From Enterococcus phoeniculicola ATCC BAA-412 (GTDB lineage Bacteria; Bacillota; Bacilli; Lactobacillales; Enterococcaceae), in NCBI RefSeq assembly GCF_000407505.1, contig NZ_ASWE01000003.1:496001-560000 (forward strand): a stretch of 64,000 nucleotides of DNA. Direction: 5' to 3'. Position 1 is the first letter of the stretch; each line of letters opens with the position of its first letter. A program made the translations under genes and the position numbers. Positions 41,401-49,975 of the stretch are shown here, one piece after another. The notes under the pieces are model-generated. The model was not told the DNA's origin. It worked only from the letters and a program-made list of their open reading frames with translations, and did no database searches.

Positions 41401-41631
41401 TGGTGGAACCCGGCAGTAGAACAGCAAGCAGCTGGACGTGCGCATCGAATTGGGCAAAAGAATGTCGTGGAAGTTTGGCGAATGATTGCAGAAGGAACAA
41501 TTGAAGAGCGCATGGATTCTCTTCAACAAGAAAAACGAGAGCTTTTCCAAAAAGTAATACAAGGAAATGATGATCAGCTAAGTAAATTAACAGAAGAAGA
41601 TATTCGATTAATTTTGAGTATTGGAGAGTAG
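38449..41631 (+). CDS. SNF2-family helicase with SWIM zinc finger
   Basis: 1060 residues, ATG after AGAAGGGAGGG, 17 bases past sbcC. SWIM motif at about 56-75 (CQCPYWQEHHYCKH), a SNF2-associated region to about 590, then the ATPase: Walker A DEMGLGKT near 636, DEAQ near 733, SGTPIENNLEELWSLF, and the C-terminal helicase half (LLFSQFTSM, SLKAGGTGLNLTGAD, QAAGRAHRIGQ). Enzymes of this group move along or remodel protein-DNA complexes. Placement behind sbcDC suggests work on damaged or blocked DNA, but this is inference. Confidence 0.93.
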   Translation: MKWSIPEKVIERGRTYLNEGRVLSVTPDFENRVWHAEVLGSELYLVGLDGTAKENDLCQCPYWQEHHYCKHTVAVELYLRKQTISRVMKESQRLPESKRVSTSDMFTKGFARLQETKKEPESTPLFSEFIVESIETNQYHPEFSVLGISLRVGYATGKKRSYVVKNIYEFLQAVEEERIYTVNKQYPFTLLEKVFEPSQWALLKELSEMAQTQQLLGTTGLQVKGKMDKRYLLLPIQRGKELLERLASTKNLKLIVGEDTYKQIQFTTEELPLKMIVEKVQDEFELHVNQTFDHFFSYYHWGIISGKFYELTPAQQSIYTTLEQLLKRMKEPVVSYQKSELSQLFREVLPVLKKIGQVEVQEAVTNEVSDTPVQPILFFRKVKGMIQVRVDFAYGDVVFSTDKKHQILPEGRKEVLRETVREEQVLSLFPLYSYKKNSTGFEKALPTGERLYAFFTKELTVFRHHADVKIGKKLRELYLDAQHYQPQIEVSEDGSWLDVRFDVTGIEEQEIDAVLQSLLRNERFYTLENGQVLSFDSEEFQQTSTMLSQLREKIHSENGVIQMPRNQGLVLQEKLKSTRTHFSTSFDEMVTDLIHPEQFEASLPQQINAQLREYQVTGFKWLKMLSHYQFGGILADEMGLGKTLQMITYLLSEKEEKETISALIVAPASLIYNWQAEIKKFAPTLTSVVVGGNRNEREALLKLPVDIRITSYASLRQDEDLYQKEQVGYLVLDEAQMVKNSATKTAQALRKMHAPQRFALSGTPIENNLEELWSLFQTIMPGFFPNKTKFRELKVTEISQMIQPFILRRDKATVLKDLPEKIESNLYSVLTEEQKKVYLAYLRQMREQVNQMDAATFKKNRISILAGLTRLRQICCDPRLFIEDYTGGSGKLDQVKEMVLAAKENNRRVLLFSQFTSMLSIIEEELSELGMTTFYLRGSTKPQERITMVDAFNAGEKDVFLISLKAGGTGLNLTGADTVILYDLWWNPAVEQQAAGRAHRIGQKNVVEVWRMIAEGTIEERMDSLQQEKRELFQKVIQGNDDQLSKLTEEDIRLILSIGE

Positions 41632-41637
41632 ATAAAT

Positions 41638-41688
41638 AGCAGGAGTAAGAAGGCGTAACCTTTCGCCATCTACCACTCCTGCTTTTTT
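41638..41688 (+). terminator. Terminator of the sbcD operon
   Basis: AGCAGGAGT/ACTCCTGCT with an inner GGCG/CGCC stem, then TTTTTT. Confidence 0.8.
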
Positions 41689-41847
41689 GCTTATTCCTAA
41701 AAATAAAGAAACATTTATTTTGATTCTCTATACAATCACTTATCTTAAGGTGAAACCCATATGAGAGAAGTCCCTGATAGTATTACATGCTAGTGCAGCC
41801 CTCCTGAGCTGGCAGTACACTAAATAGTTAGAATCTACTTATCTCGC

Positions 41848-42558
41848 CTAAAAAATAGATTGAATAGTTTCAAATAATTGTTCAAAGGAAGTTAATTCCA
41901 TATCAAATAATGGTTGTTCTCCATCTGGGAGCGACCGTTCTCTATGGTTAAACCATAACGAGTGCCAATCACTTTTTTTGGATCCAACAACATCATTTTC
42001 AAAGCTGTCTCCAACATAAAGTGTTTTTTCAGCAGTGAAGCCAAATGATTTCTCAGCTAGTTTGAATATCTCGACTTCTGGTTTTTGAAAACCAGTTGCT
42101 TGCGAAATGATTACGCGTTCACTAGGTACCCATTTTTCTAAACAAAGCTGCTTTACTTTTTTGTATTGGTGATCGGTTGGACCGTTAGTGATAATTCCGA
42201 TAGGGATTTGTTTTTCTTGAAGATAGTCGAGTGTTCGCTTTACTTCCTCATGCATGCAAATGTTATCTAATTCTTCTTCATATACTTTTTGAAAATGCAA
42301 ACCGTCTTCTTCCGTGATATGGGGATAATCCAAGTCAATTAAGGATTGGCTTATTCGATGTGCACGCATATATTCAAGCGTCCATTTGTTTGCCATTACT
42401 TTTGGGAAATTTTCATCGCTATGATAGCGAAATCGAATATAAAGCTCCTTCATATCTTCCTCAGTCACTAAAGGAATCACTCGGTTTACAGCATTCTTGA
42501 AGGGTTGCTGCTGGTCATAAATTGTGTCATCAACATCAAAGACAATTGCTTCAATCAA
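41848..42558 (-). CDS. HAD-family hydrolase, YjjG/YfnB type
   Basis: 236 residues from TTG 42558. This start gives MIEAIVFDVDDTIYD, the normal family beginning, and AAAGGCGTGGA lies before it on the minus strand; the frame extends 19 codons further to an ATG at 42615 that has no ribosome site. Catalytic D8 and D10 in DVDDT, then ITNGPTDHQYKKVKQL (motif II Thr), KPEVEIF (motif III Lys) and VGDSFENDVVGSKKSDW (motif IV). The group dephosphorylates nucleotides or small phospho-sugars; the substrate is not evident. Single gene. Confidence 0.85.
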   Translation of the reverse strand: MIEAIVFDVDDTIYDQQQPFKNAVNRVIPLVTEEDMKELYIRFRYHSDENFPKVMANKWTLEYMRAHRISQSLIDLDYPHITEEDGLHFQKVYEEELDNICMHEEVKRTLDYLQEKQIPIGIITNGPTDHQYKKVKQLCLEKWVPSERVIISQATGFQKPEVEIFKLAEKSFGFTAEKTLYVGDSFENDVVGSKKSDWHSLWFNHRERSLPDGEQPLFDMELTSFEQLFETIQSIF

Positions 42559-42800
42559 AAATAGTCCACGCCTTTCAAAATTTTCATTTATTTTCAAAGT
42601 AAAATCCTCATTCATTGTAGTCGAATTTCATGAATAAAAAAAGGGGAAAAATACTGTTAAATAAAGGTTTATATTACCTATTTTCATTAAAGGTTGATAG
42701 GTCAAGCAAAGTCAAATTTCAGTTTTTTTCACCGAAAAAGAAATAAATTGGTTTTCTTTTCAGAAAATGTTAGAAAGAGAAGAATTCTTGAAAAATCATT

Positions 42801-42809
42801 ATGGTATAC
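42801..42809 (+). promoter_or_regulatory. Extended -10 of the ABC exporter gene
   Basis: TGGTATACT, an extended -10, about 50 bases before the start codon. No clear -35. Confidence 0.45.
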
Positions 42810-42855
42810 TAGATTTTGTGTGAGAAAATTTACAGGGAAGTTAAGGAGGAAGAAA

Positions 42856-44571
42856 ATGTTAAAACGTTTTTTTAGTTATTACAGACCTTATAAAGGGCTG
42901 TTTCTATTAGATTTTTCATGTGCGGTATTGGCTGGGTTACTAGAATTGTCATTTCCTGTGGTTGTCAATCAAGTAATCGACAAAATTATGCCAAAAGAAG
43001 ATTTTCGCTTAATTGCATGGGCATGCATTGGCTTACTACTCTTTTATATTATTAATACAGCTTTACAATATGTTGTGGTATTCTTTGGTCACAAATTGGG
43101 CGTAAATATTGAAACGGATATGCGCCGAGAGTTATTTAATCATCTTCAAACGCAATCTTTTGATTATTATGACAATCAAAAAACAGGAAAACTTATTAGT
43201 CGTCTAACGACAGATTTATTTGAAATTTCTGAGGTAGCGCATCATGGACCAGAAGATGTATTTATCACGATTATGACTTTACTGGGTTCATTTTTATTGA
43301 TGTTGAATATTCATGTGAAATTAGCGGTTGCGACCTTTATATTGATTCCGTTTATTACAATTGCTTTGGTATTCTTCAATAAAAAAATGACAAAAGTAAA
43401 TACTCGAATTTATGATAATCTTGGTGAATTTAATGCAGGGGTTGAAGCGTCAGTTAGCGGGATTCGTGTGACACAGTCTTTTTCAAATGAAGCATTTGAG
43501 AACCGTCGTTTTGAGGGATTGAGTCAAGCGTATAGAAAATCAAAAATTTTGTTTTATAAGGTAATGGCAGTCAGCTCTTCTTATAACTACTTTTTAATTC
43601 GTCTAATTAATTTATTTGCGCTGATTTTTGGTGCTTATTATACAATTAATGGAGAAATCACCAATGGGCAATTTGTTGGATTCATCTTACTGGCGAATGT
43701 GTTTGTTCGACCAATTGAAAAAGTAAATAACATGATAGAAAGCTACCCAAAAGGAATTGCTGGTTTCAAGCGATTAACAGAGGAGCTTGATAAGAAGCCT
43801 GCTATTGTGGATAAGAAAGACGCGGTAGAAGTAACGTCGCTTCAAGGAAATATCTCTTATTCGGATGTCTCCTTTTCCTATAGTGATAAAACCAAAGTTT
43901 TAGATCATATTAATTTAGCGATTAAACCGGGTGAAACCGTCGCATTTGTTGGGCAAAGCGGTTCAGGGAAAACGACGTTATGTAACTTACTTCCTCGTTT
44001 TTATGAGGTATCTAGCGGGGCTATCACGATTGATGGAATGAATATTCAAGAGATGACATTATCTTCTTTGCGCAGTCAAATTGGAATTGTACAACAAGAT
44101 GTGTTCTTATTTCCTGGAACCATTCGAGAAAATATTGCTTATGGGAAGTTAGATGCTACAGAAGATGAAATTTTACAGGCGGTAAAGTTAGCACATTTGG
44201 AAAAAGTCATCGACCAAATGTCTGATGGTCTGGATACAATTATTGGTGAGCGAGGGGTAAAACTCTCTGGAGGTCAAAAACAGAGAGTAGCGATTGCACG
44301 TATGTTTCTGAAAAATCCTCCGATTCTTATATTAGATGAAGCTACTTCTGCATTAGATACTGAAACAGAGCAAGTGATTCAGGAGTCTCTAAATTCGTTA
44401 GCAGACGGCCGTACAACTCTGATTATCGCGCACAGGTTAGCAACAATCAAACATGCGACTCGAATCATTGTTGTTAGTGAGGACGGAATTTTGGAAGAGG
44501 GGACGCACGAGCAGTTAATGAATTTAGACGGGCATTATCGAGCGCTCTACAATGCTCAGTTTAGAAAATAA
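42856..44571 (+). CDS. ABC exporter, fused membrane and ATPase domains
   Basis: 571 residues; ATG 42856 follows AAGGAGGA, and the longer frame upstream has no such site. Six membrane helices (about 20-300) with the coupling-helix motif, then the nucleotide domain: Walker A GQSGSGKTTL, signature KLSGGQKQR, Walker B ILILDEATSALD, and H-loop IIAHRLATI. Half-transporter of the MsbA/LmrA type that works as a dimer to export lipids, drugs or peptides. There is no partner half-gene beside it, so a homodimer is likely. Substrate unknown. Confidence 0.93.
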   Translation: MLKRFFSYYRPYKGLFLLDFSCAVLAGLLELSFPVVVNQVIDKIMPKEDFRLIAWACIGLLLFYIINTALQYVVVFFGHKLGVNIETDMRRELFNHLQTQSFDYYDNQKTGKLISRLTTDLFEISEVAHHGPEDVFITIMTLLGSFLLMLNIHVKLAVATFILIPFITIALVFFNKKMTKVNTRIYDNLGEFNAGVEASVSGIRVTQSFSNEAFENRRFEGLSQAYRKSKILFYKVMAVSSSYNYFLIRLINLFALIFGAYYTINGEITNGQFVGFILLANVFVRPIEKVNNMIESYPKGIAGFKRLTEELDKKPAIVDKKDAVEVTSLQGNISYSDVSFSYSDKTKVLDHINLAIKPGETVAFVGQSGSGKTTLCNLLPRFYEVSSGAITIDGMNIQEMTLSSLRSQIGIVQQDVFLFPGTIRENIAYGKLDATEDEILQAVKLAHLEKVIDQMSDGLDTIIGERGVKLSGGQKQRVAIARMFLKNPPILILDEATSALDTETEQVIQESLNSLADGRTTLIIAHRLATIKHATRIIVVSEDGILEEGTHEQLMNLDGHYRALYNAQFRK

Positions 44572-45269
44572 GTACACAAATTGAACGTGAGCTACCGGAT
44601 TTCCAGTAAGCTAAGTATACATGGTGAAGAATGAGTACTCCGTTCATTTTTTATTTACCATACTCCGCCGATCCAAGCTTTTTACGAACAAAAGAATAAT
44701 TTTTTCTAAAGCAAAAATCCAGAAAATACGTATAAAAAATAGACTTTTTTTCATTTTGCTGATGAGAAGAGTTCATTTTTAGATAAAGTAAAGTGAAAAC
44801 ATTTGATGAAAATAGACAATTTACTGCGTATTTTAGAAGTATCATAAAGAAATAAATATAAGAATATCTAGGTGTTTTTCAAATCTTTAAATAACAAAAA
44901 TATATTTATATTTTTTGAGTAACTTTTTTAGAAAATCGGAAAAGAAATTTCTCCCTATTTCCAGTAGTGTTTCCTTATGAAATAGTTAAGCAAAAGGAAA
45001 ATAGTTCAATTTAAAAGAAAAATACAAAAAATAAAAAACAAGAATATCGCAAAATTATTTCGTATATTTGCCTAAATATTGCTAGTGATTGATACAGTTT
45101 TTTGTTCTGTTTCACGTATTTTTTTAGATTTTTCTAAAAATTTGAAATTTCTCATTTTCATTATAAGGTTTTCAAAAAAAGATTGATTTTATAATGAAAA
45201 CTTTTTAAAAAACATTCATTTTTTGTGTGTTTATTTTGAAATTGGCTAGCATTTCATAAAAATATTCGT

Positions 45270-45275
45270 TATAAT
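45270..45275 (+). promoter_or_regulatory. -10 box of spx
   Basis: Perfect TATAAT 73 bases before the spx stem-loop leader end; the -35 at the right spacing (TAGCAT) is poor, so an activator may be needed. Confidence 0.45.
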
Positions 45276-45277
45276 AA

Positions 45278-45311
45278 GAACAGATAGAAGAACGAACTCT
45301 TCTTCTGTTCC
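45278..45311 (+). promoter_or_regulatory. Leader hairpin of spx mRNA
   Basis: GAACAGATAGAAGA pairs with TCTTCTTCTGTTC with one bulge, across a 6-base loop. It would sit at the very 5' end of a transcript from the TATAAT at 45270. There is no T tract, so it is more likely a stability or control element than a terminator. Confidence 0.45.
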
Positions 45312-45348
45312 AAAACTGTGACGTTGTTCACAAAAGGAGTGATGCACG

Positions 45349-45747
45349 TTGTTAACACTTTTTACTTCCCCAAGTTGTACCTCTTGTCGTAAAGCTCGTG
45401 CGTGGTTACAAGAACATGAGATTCCTTTCGTTGAAAGAAATATTTTCTCTGAGCCATTAAATATTTCTGAGCTGAAAGATATTTTACAAATGACTGAGGA
45501 TGGTACAGAGGAAATCATTTCGACACGATCGAAAGTTTTCCAAAAGTTGAATATGGATTTGGATGAATTATCACTGCAAGATCTTTTGACTCTTGTACAA
45601 AAAAATCCTGGGTTGTTACGTCGTCCAATTATGATTGACGAGAAACGTTTGCAAGTTGATTTTAATGAGGATGAAATTCGTCGGTTTTTACCACGTGATG
45701 TTCGCCAATTGGAATTACGTCAAGCACAACTGATGGCAGGCCTATAA
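45349..45747 (+). CDS. spx: Transcriptional regulator Spx
   Basis: 132 residues, the standard length. The start is TTG, 9-10 bases after AAAGGAG; no ATG in frame is available (an ATG at 45340 is out of frame). ArsC-like fold with redox switch C10-TS-C13 in [11 protein letters not shown], and the RNA-polymerase-binding [25 protein letters not shown] at the C-terminal half. It binds the alpha subunit under oxidative stress and is broken down by ClpXP with help from SpxH, whose gene is 5 kb away. Confidence 0.95.
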   Translation: MLTLFTSPSCTSCRKARAWLQEHEIPFVERNIFSEPLNISELKDILQMTEDGTEEIISTRSKVFQKLNMDLDELSLQDLLTLVQKNPGLLRRPIMIDEKRLQVDFNEDEIRRFLPRDVRQLELRQAQLMAGL

Positions 45748-45790
45748 AATGATTGCATAAGTATATACGGATTGTTTAATAAATAGATGA

Positions 45791-45855
45791 AGTGGTCGGA
45801 CAAAAGCGGCTAACTCCTAGAAATAATGAGAAGCTGATTTTTTGTTTCTGCCACT
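45791..45855. repeat. Hairpin repeat element, copy 2 (reverse orientation)
   Basis: Arms AGTGGTCGGACAAAAGCGG and TTTTTTGTTTCTGCCACT form an imperfect hairpin. Its reverse complement aligns with copy 1 (CAGCT, GGAGTT, CTTTT, ACC in the same order). Confidence 0.55.
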
Positions 45856-45868
45856 TTATTAAGATTCT

Positions 45869-45916
45869 AAGAGCGTGGACTATAACTATTTTGAGTTATG
45901 GCCATGCTCTTTTTTC
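45869..45916 (+). terminator. Terminator downstream of spx
   Basis: AGAGCGTGG-TATAACT / AGTTATGGCCATGCTCT, then TTTTTTC. Confidence 0.75.
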
Positions 45917-46051
45917 ATTTTAATAAAAAAATTGTTTATCCTGACATATAATTTTTATCAAATGTTAGCAGCAAAGTTTGGCTGGAATAAAGCTAGATTT
46001 GATTGAATAAGTTGAATTTCCCTAAATATTTCCGAGGTTAGAAGTTTTTTC

Positions 46052-46079
46052 TTTACTTTTAGGGTGTTTCAGCTACAAT
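46052..46079 (+). promoter_or_regulatory. Promoter of mecA
   Basis: TTTACT, 16 bases, TACAAT; about 44 bases before the mecA start. Confidence 0.55.
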
Positions 46080-46122
46080 GTACGTATATCCTATTACTAG
46101 GTAGAAGTGAGGTGTGGCTAAT

Positions 46123-46770
46123 ATGGAAATGGAACATATTAATGAAAATACTATCCGAGTATTGATTGGCAATGAAGATTTAGCTGCCAGGGGGATCACT
46201 TTTTTAGATTTATTAGGGAACCATAAGGAAATAGAAAATTTCTTTTATAGTATTTTAGAAGAAGTAGATGTAGAAGATGAATTTCAGGGAAGCGAAGCGG
46301 TGACTTTTCAAGTACTTCCAAAAGGTGACGGATTAGAACTATTTATCAGTAAAAGCTTGTCTGCAGAAGAGTTATCTCAGTTAGATGATATGCAAGGCTC
46401 TAGTATGGACGAGATTAGTGAATTTATGCGTGCTCAATCATCAGAAGATGAGCCTGACATGCCTGTTGAAGTAGAAAGTTCATTCCAAAGTGTTATCTTC
46501 GTGTTAGATGACTTTGAACAAATGATTGCTTTGTCAAATGAAACATTTTTAGAATCAGCATGGTCAAATCTTTATCGGTTAAATGAATCTTACTATTTAC
46601 AAGTGAATTTTCTCATGGATGAATTATCTAAGCATGATGTAGATGATCAAATTGCACAGTTACTGGAATTTGCAAAAACAACTCAGGTGACAGAAGAAGT
46701 TCTAGCAGAATATGGTGAGTTAATTATGGAGCGTAATGCGTTAGAATTAACTCGTTTCTACTTTAAATAA
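46123..46770 (+). CDS. mecA: Adaptor protein MecA
   Basis: 215 residues. ATG 46123 gives the standard beginning MEMEHINENTIRVLI and has GTGAGGTG before it; GTG 46114 in frame is less likely. N-terminal substrate-binding part, acidic linker (about 95-120: SSEDEPDMPVEVES) and C-terminal ClpC-binding domain (VIFVLDDFEQMIALSNE). It brings target proteins to ClpC for breakdown, including the competence regulator in relatives. Its neighbour coiA fits that link. Confidence 0.95.
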   Translation: MEMEHINENTIRVLIGNEDLAARGITFLDLLGNHKEIENFFYSILEEVDVEDEFQGSEAVTFQVLPKGDGLELFISKSLSAEELSQLDDMQGSSMDEISEFMRAQSSEDEPDMPVEVESSFQSVIFVLDDFEQMIALSNETFLESAWSNLYRLNESYYLQVNFLMDELSKHDVDDQIAQLLEFAKTTQVTEEVLAEYGELIMERNALELTRFYFK

Positions 46771-46795
46771 AAGAGGATGTTCTCCTGTTCTCTCT

Positions 46796-46832
46796 GCCCA
46801 AAGCTTATTAATTAAGTTTTGGGCTTTTTTTG
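46796..46832 (+). terminator. Terminator of mecA
   Basis: GCCCAAA...TTTTGGGC with an inner CTTAATTAAG-like palindrome, then seven T. Confidence 0.8.
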
Positions 46833-46958
46833 TAAATAATAATCAAATAAAAAATAGAGAAAACTTTTATCAGGGGGACGAACAAAAAAGTTCACAAAAC
46901 AATGAGGCCGTTGTGGAATCATTGCTTTTTTGCGTACCTTAGTGATGAGGTGAAAAAA

Positions 46959-48011
46959 ATGTTAGTTGCAAAATGGAGAAATCAATTTGTTTATGCCGAT
47001 GAGGTAGCCTTTCAAAAGGTTGTAGTGAATCGAAAAGAACTTCGTTGTCCAACATGTCAACAGCCTGTATTTATTAAAAAAGGACAATTTAAATCGCCGC
47101 ACTTTGCTCATCGTAAAAATCAATGTCTATCTTTTAGTGAGGGAGAGACACAAGAACATATTTATTTGAAAAAGCTGTTGTTTCGCTGGTCTAATGAACA
47201 ATTGGAATTAGAAGCCTACCTGCCAAAACTACAGCAACGACCAGATTTATTATCCTGTCAAATAGTCATTGAAGTGCAATGCTCTATCTTAGCACAAACC
47301 CGAATGATTGAACGAACAAGTAATTATTTGTCTCATGGGTATCAAGCTTGGTGGCTGATGGGGGAAAAACTGATGCCCAAAGGAACGCTTACTGCTCTTC
47401 AACGAAGCTTTTGCAGTTACAATAAGCTATTGGGCTGTTATTTTTGGTGTATAGATGCAAGGGAAGAAAAGATTCATTTATATTATCATGTGCTGGAATT
47501 TCCAAAAGGGGAATTATTTTTTCAAAAAAAAGAATGGGCATTTAAGCAGGAGACACTAGCAGAAATATATGCATGTCGCTTCCAGAAAAGACCGCCAATC
47601 TGTCAAACAGAGCTATTTCAGTACTGGGGAGATTATCAGAAAATATTATTCAAGGAGTTGGTTAGAAAGAAAAAGCAAACGTTTGAATTACAAAAGAAAC
47701 TTTATTTGAAACAAAAGAATCTTCAGGCTATGTCTCACTGGATGTATCAGCCCAGTGCATACTATCTTTTTTTTGGTGTCCAGATTATGTACTACCGTAG
47801 TTATTTTGAGGAACTGCTTAATCAACGAAAAAAGATGAATCTAAAAGAATTAAATGAGTTCTTTCAAGTTTGGCGCAAACAAACGACGATGAAAAAGTGG
47901 ACGTTTCCATTATGTAAAAAAGAAGAGTTGGAAAAAAAGCTCTTTCTCGAGTGTTTAAAACTTTCAAAAATAGAAATTATCAGAAATTTCGAAAAATTGG
48001 GAACGAATTGA
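46959..48011 (+). CDS. coiA: Competence protein CoiA
   Basis: 350 residues; ATG 46959 follows GATGAGGTG, while the frame is open further up without a site. CPTCQQPVFIKKGQFKSPHFAHRKN near residues 30-55 is the CoiA zinc-type element, and PDLLSCQIVIEVQCSILAQTRMIERTSNY carries the nuclease-like DxxxxxxxxEVQ pattern. Family members act on incoming DNA during natural transformation. Whether this organism is competent cannot be told from this window. Sits between mecA and pepF as in other Firmicutes. Confidence 0.92.
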   Translation: MLVAKWRNQFVYADEVAFQKVVVNRKELRCPTCQQPVFIKKGQFKSPHFAHRKNQCLSFSEGETQEHIYLKKLLFRWSNEQLELEAYLPKLQQRPDLLSCQIVIEVQCSILAQTRMIERTSNYLSHGYQAWWLMGEKLMPKGTLTALQRSFCSYNKLLGCYFWCIDAREEKIHLYYHVLEFPKGELFFQKKEWAFKQETLAEIYACRFQKRPPICQTELFQYWGDYQKILFKELVRKKKQTFELQKKLYLKQKNLQAMSHWMYQPSAYYLFFGVQIMYYRSYFEELLNQRKKMNLKELNEFFQVWRKQTTMKKWTFPLCKKEELEKKLFLECLKLSKIEIIRNFEKLGTN

Positions 48012-48079
48012 TGAAAGAATGGTAAAAAAAAAAATTATTGTGCTAAAATAGACGTAGATTAAATGAAGGGGTGTATGAA

Positions 48080-49897
48080 ATGAGCGAAACAAAACAATTA
48101 CCTGATCGTTCTTCACTGGCAACAGACGTTACTTGGGACTTAACAAAAATCTTTGCCTCTGATGAAGTATTTGAAGAAAAATTCCAAGAGCTTTCAACAG
48201 AGCTTGAAAAAGCTGATAGCTTTAAGGGGACACTAGCAGCAGGTTCAACACAATTTTTAGCTGCTATTGAATTTTTATTGGATGTGTATCGGAAAGTCGA
48301 AGTGATTTATGTATACTCTCATCTAAAAAATGATCAGGATACAGCAAATTCAACTTACCAAGCAATCTATGCAAGAGCAAGTAGCTTATTGGCAAAAACC
48401 AGTGCTGCTGTTTCATGGTTTGAGCCAGAGGTGCTGACATTGTCTGATGAACAGATTTGGGCGTACTTTGAAGAAGAGCCTAAACTTGAAATTTATCGTC
48501 ATTTTGTTAAACAAATGGTTGATAACCGGGCGCATATTCTTTCTTCTGAAGAAGAAGCCCTTTTAGCGGGAGCTAGCGAAATTTTTGAAGCATCAAGTGA
48601 TACGTTTGCTATTTTAAATAATGCAGATTTAACTTTTCCTGTTGTTAAAAATGAAGAAGGTGAATCTGTGCAGCTTTCTCATGGCGTCTATGGTCAATTG
48701 TTAGAAAGCACGGATAGAACTGTTCGAGAAGCCGCATTTAAAGGCTTATATGGTGTCTATAAGCAGTTCAAAAATACATTTGCATCTACTTTAAGTTCTC
48801 ATGTAAAAGGACACAATTTTAAAGCAAAAACACGTAAATACAGCTCTGCCAGAGAGGCTTCATTGAGTAATAATCACATCCCAGAAAGTGTCTATGATAC
48901 ATTAGTAACAGTTGTCAATAATCACTTACCATTACTTCATAGATATGTAGCACTAAGAAAACGATTATTAGCTGTAGATGAGTTGCATATGTATGATTTA
49001 TACACACCTGTATTAGGGGAAGCACCTATCAAATTTACGTATGACCAAGCACGTGAAAAAGCGTTAGAAGCTTTGCAGCCATTAGGACCTGAGTACATGG
49101 CAGTTGTTGAAGAAGCTTTTGAAAACCGTTGGATTGATGTTGTTGAAAATAAAGGAAAACGCAGTGGCGCCTACTCATCAGGTGCGTATGATACTCTGCC
49201 ATATATTTTAATGAACTGGCATGATGCGTTAGACCAACTTTACACATTGGTTCATGAAATGGGACATAGTGTACACAGCTATTTCACACGGAATAATCAA
49301 CCTTATGTTTATGGTGACTATTCTATTTTCTTAGCAGAAATTGCTTCAACAACAAACGAAAATATTCTTACAGAGCATTTATTAGAAACAGAAAAAGATC
49401 CTCGGGTTCGCGCTTATGTGCTAAACCATTATCTGGATGGGTTTAAGGGAACGATTTTCCGTCAAACACAATTTGCAGAGTTTGAACATTTCATTCACAC
49501 TGAGGATGCAAAAGGAACACCTCTTACAAGTGAATTTTTAAATGAAAGCTATGGAAAATTAAATGCGAAATATTATGGACCAGCAGTAGAAGAAGATGAA
49601 GAAATCGCGTTAGAATGGTCTCGTATCCCTCACTTCTACTATAATTACTACGTGTTCCAATATGCTACTGGATTTTCAGCAGCTTCAGCTTTAGCTGATA
49701 AAATTGTTGAAAATGAACCAGACGCACTAGAAAAATATCTTACGTATTTAAAATCAGGAAATAGTGATTATCCAATTGAAGTCATGAAAAAAGCAGGTGT
49801 CGATATGACACAATCAGCTTATATTGAAGAGGCGATGAAGGTATTTGAAGCACGTTTGGATGAACTGGAAGCATTGATTAGTGAACTAGACAAATAA
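48080..49897 (+). CDS. pepF: Oligoendopeptidase F
   Basis: 605 residues from ATG 48080, with AAGGGGTG 7 bases before; a GTG three codons earlier is less likely. M3-family metallopeptidase: zinc motif HEMGH in LVHEMGHSVHSYF near 392, with the glutamate ligand in FLAEIASTTNE about 25 residues on. It cuts oligopeptides of about 7-17 residues in the cytoplasm. In LAB it helps recycle peptides; no secretion signal is present. Confidence 0.96.
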   Translation: MSETKQLPDRSSLATDVTWDLTKIFASDEVFEEKFQELSTELEKADSFKGTLAAGSTQFLAAIEFLLDVYRKVEVIYVYSHLKNDQDTANSTYQAIYARASSLLAKTSAAVSWFEPEVLTLSDEQIWAYFEEEPKLEIYRHFVKQMVDNRAHILSSEEEALLAGASEIFEASSDTFAILNNADLTFPVVKNEEGESVQLSHGVYGQLLESTDRTVREAAFKGLYGVYKQFKNTFASTLSSHVKGHNFKAKTRKYSSAREASLSNNHIPESVYDTLVTVVNNHLPLLHRYVALRKRLLAVDELHMYDLYTPVLGEAPIKFTYDQAREKALEALQPLGPEYMAVVEEAFENRWIDVVENKGKRSGAYSSGAYDTLPYILMNWHDALDQLYTLVHEMGHSVHSYFTRNNQPYVYGDYSIFLAEIASTTNENILTEHLLETEKDPRVRAYVLNHYLDGFKGTIFRQTQFAEFEHFIHTEDAKGTPLTSEFLNESYGKLNAKYYGPAVEEDEEIALEWSRIPHFYYNYYVFQYATGFSAASALADKIVENEPDALEKYLTYLKSGNSDYPIEVMKKAGVDMTQSAYIEEAMKVFEARLDELEALISELDK

Positions 49898-49943
49898 AAA
49901 AAAGCTCTCTTAGATTCTGTTTTTCTAAGAGAGCTTTTTTTGT
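49897..49943. terminator. Bidirectional terminator between pepF and spxH
   Basis: AAAGCTCTCTTAG / CTAAGAGAGCTTT, a perfect stem, with A and T tracts at each side. Confidence 0.85.
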
Positions 49944-49975
49944 GCTTTATCGATACTAGTAAGAGATAAGAGTGT

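Larger units (their letters stand above)
44572..45348. other. Very AT-rich gap before spx
   Basis: About 780 bases without a credible gene. It has long runs of A and T, a weak inverted repeat AGCTACCGG/CCAGTAAGCT at 44590-44613, and a hairpin just before spx. The length and AT content suggest a control region with several promoters for spx, or decayed sequence; a small minus-strand frame (44651-44845) has no ribosome site. Confidence 0.5.

Noticed and set aside
41690-41847. Possible small gene or RNA between the SNF2 and HAD genes
   Set aside because: Only a weak imperfect stem near 41790-41815 was seen; no promoter, ribosome site or T tract.
44651-44845. Minus-strand ORF of 64 codons before spx
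   Set aside because: Low-complexity Phe/Lys/Ser sequence in very AT-rich DNA, no ribosome site.
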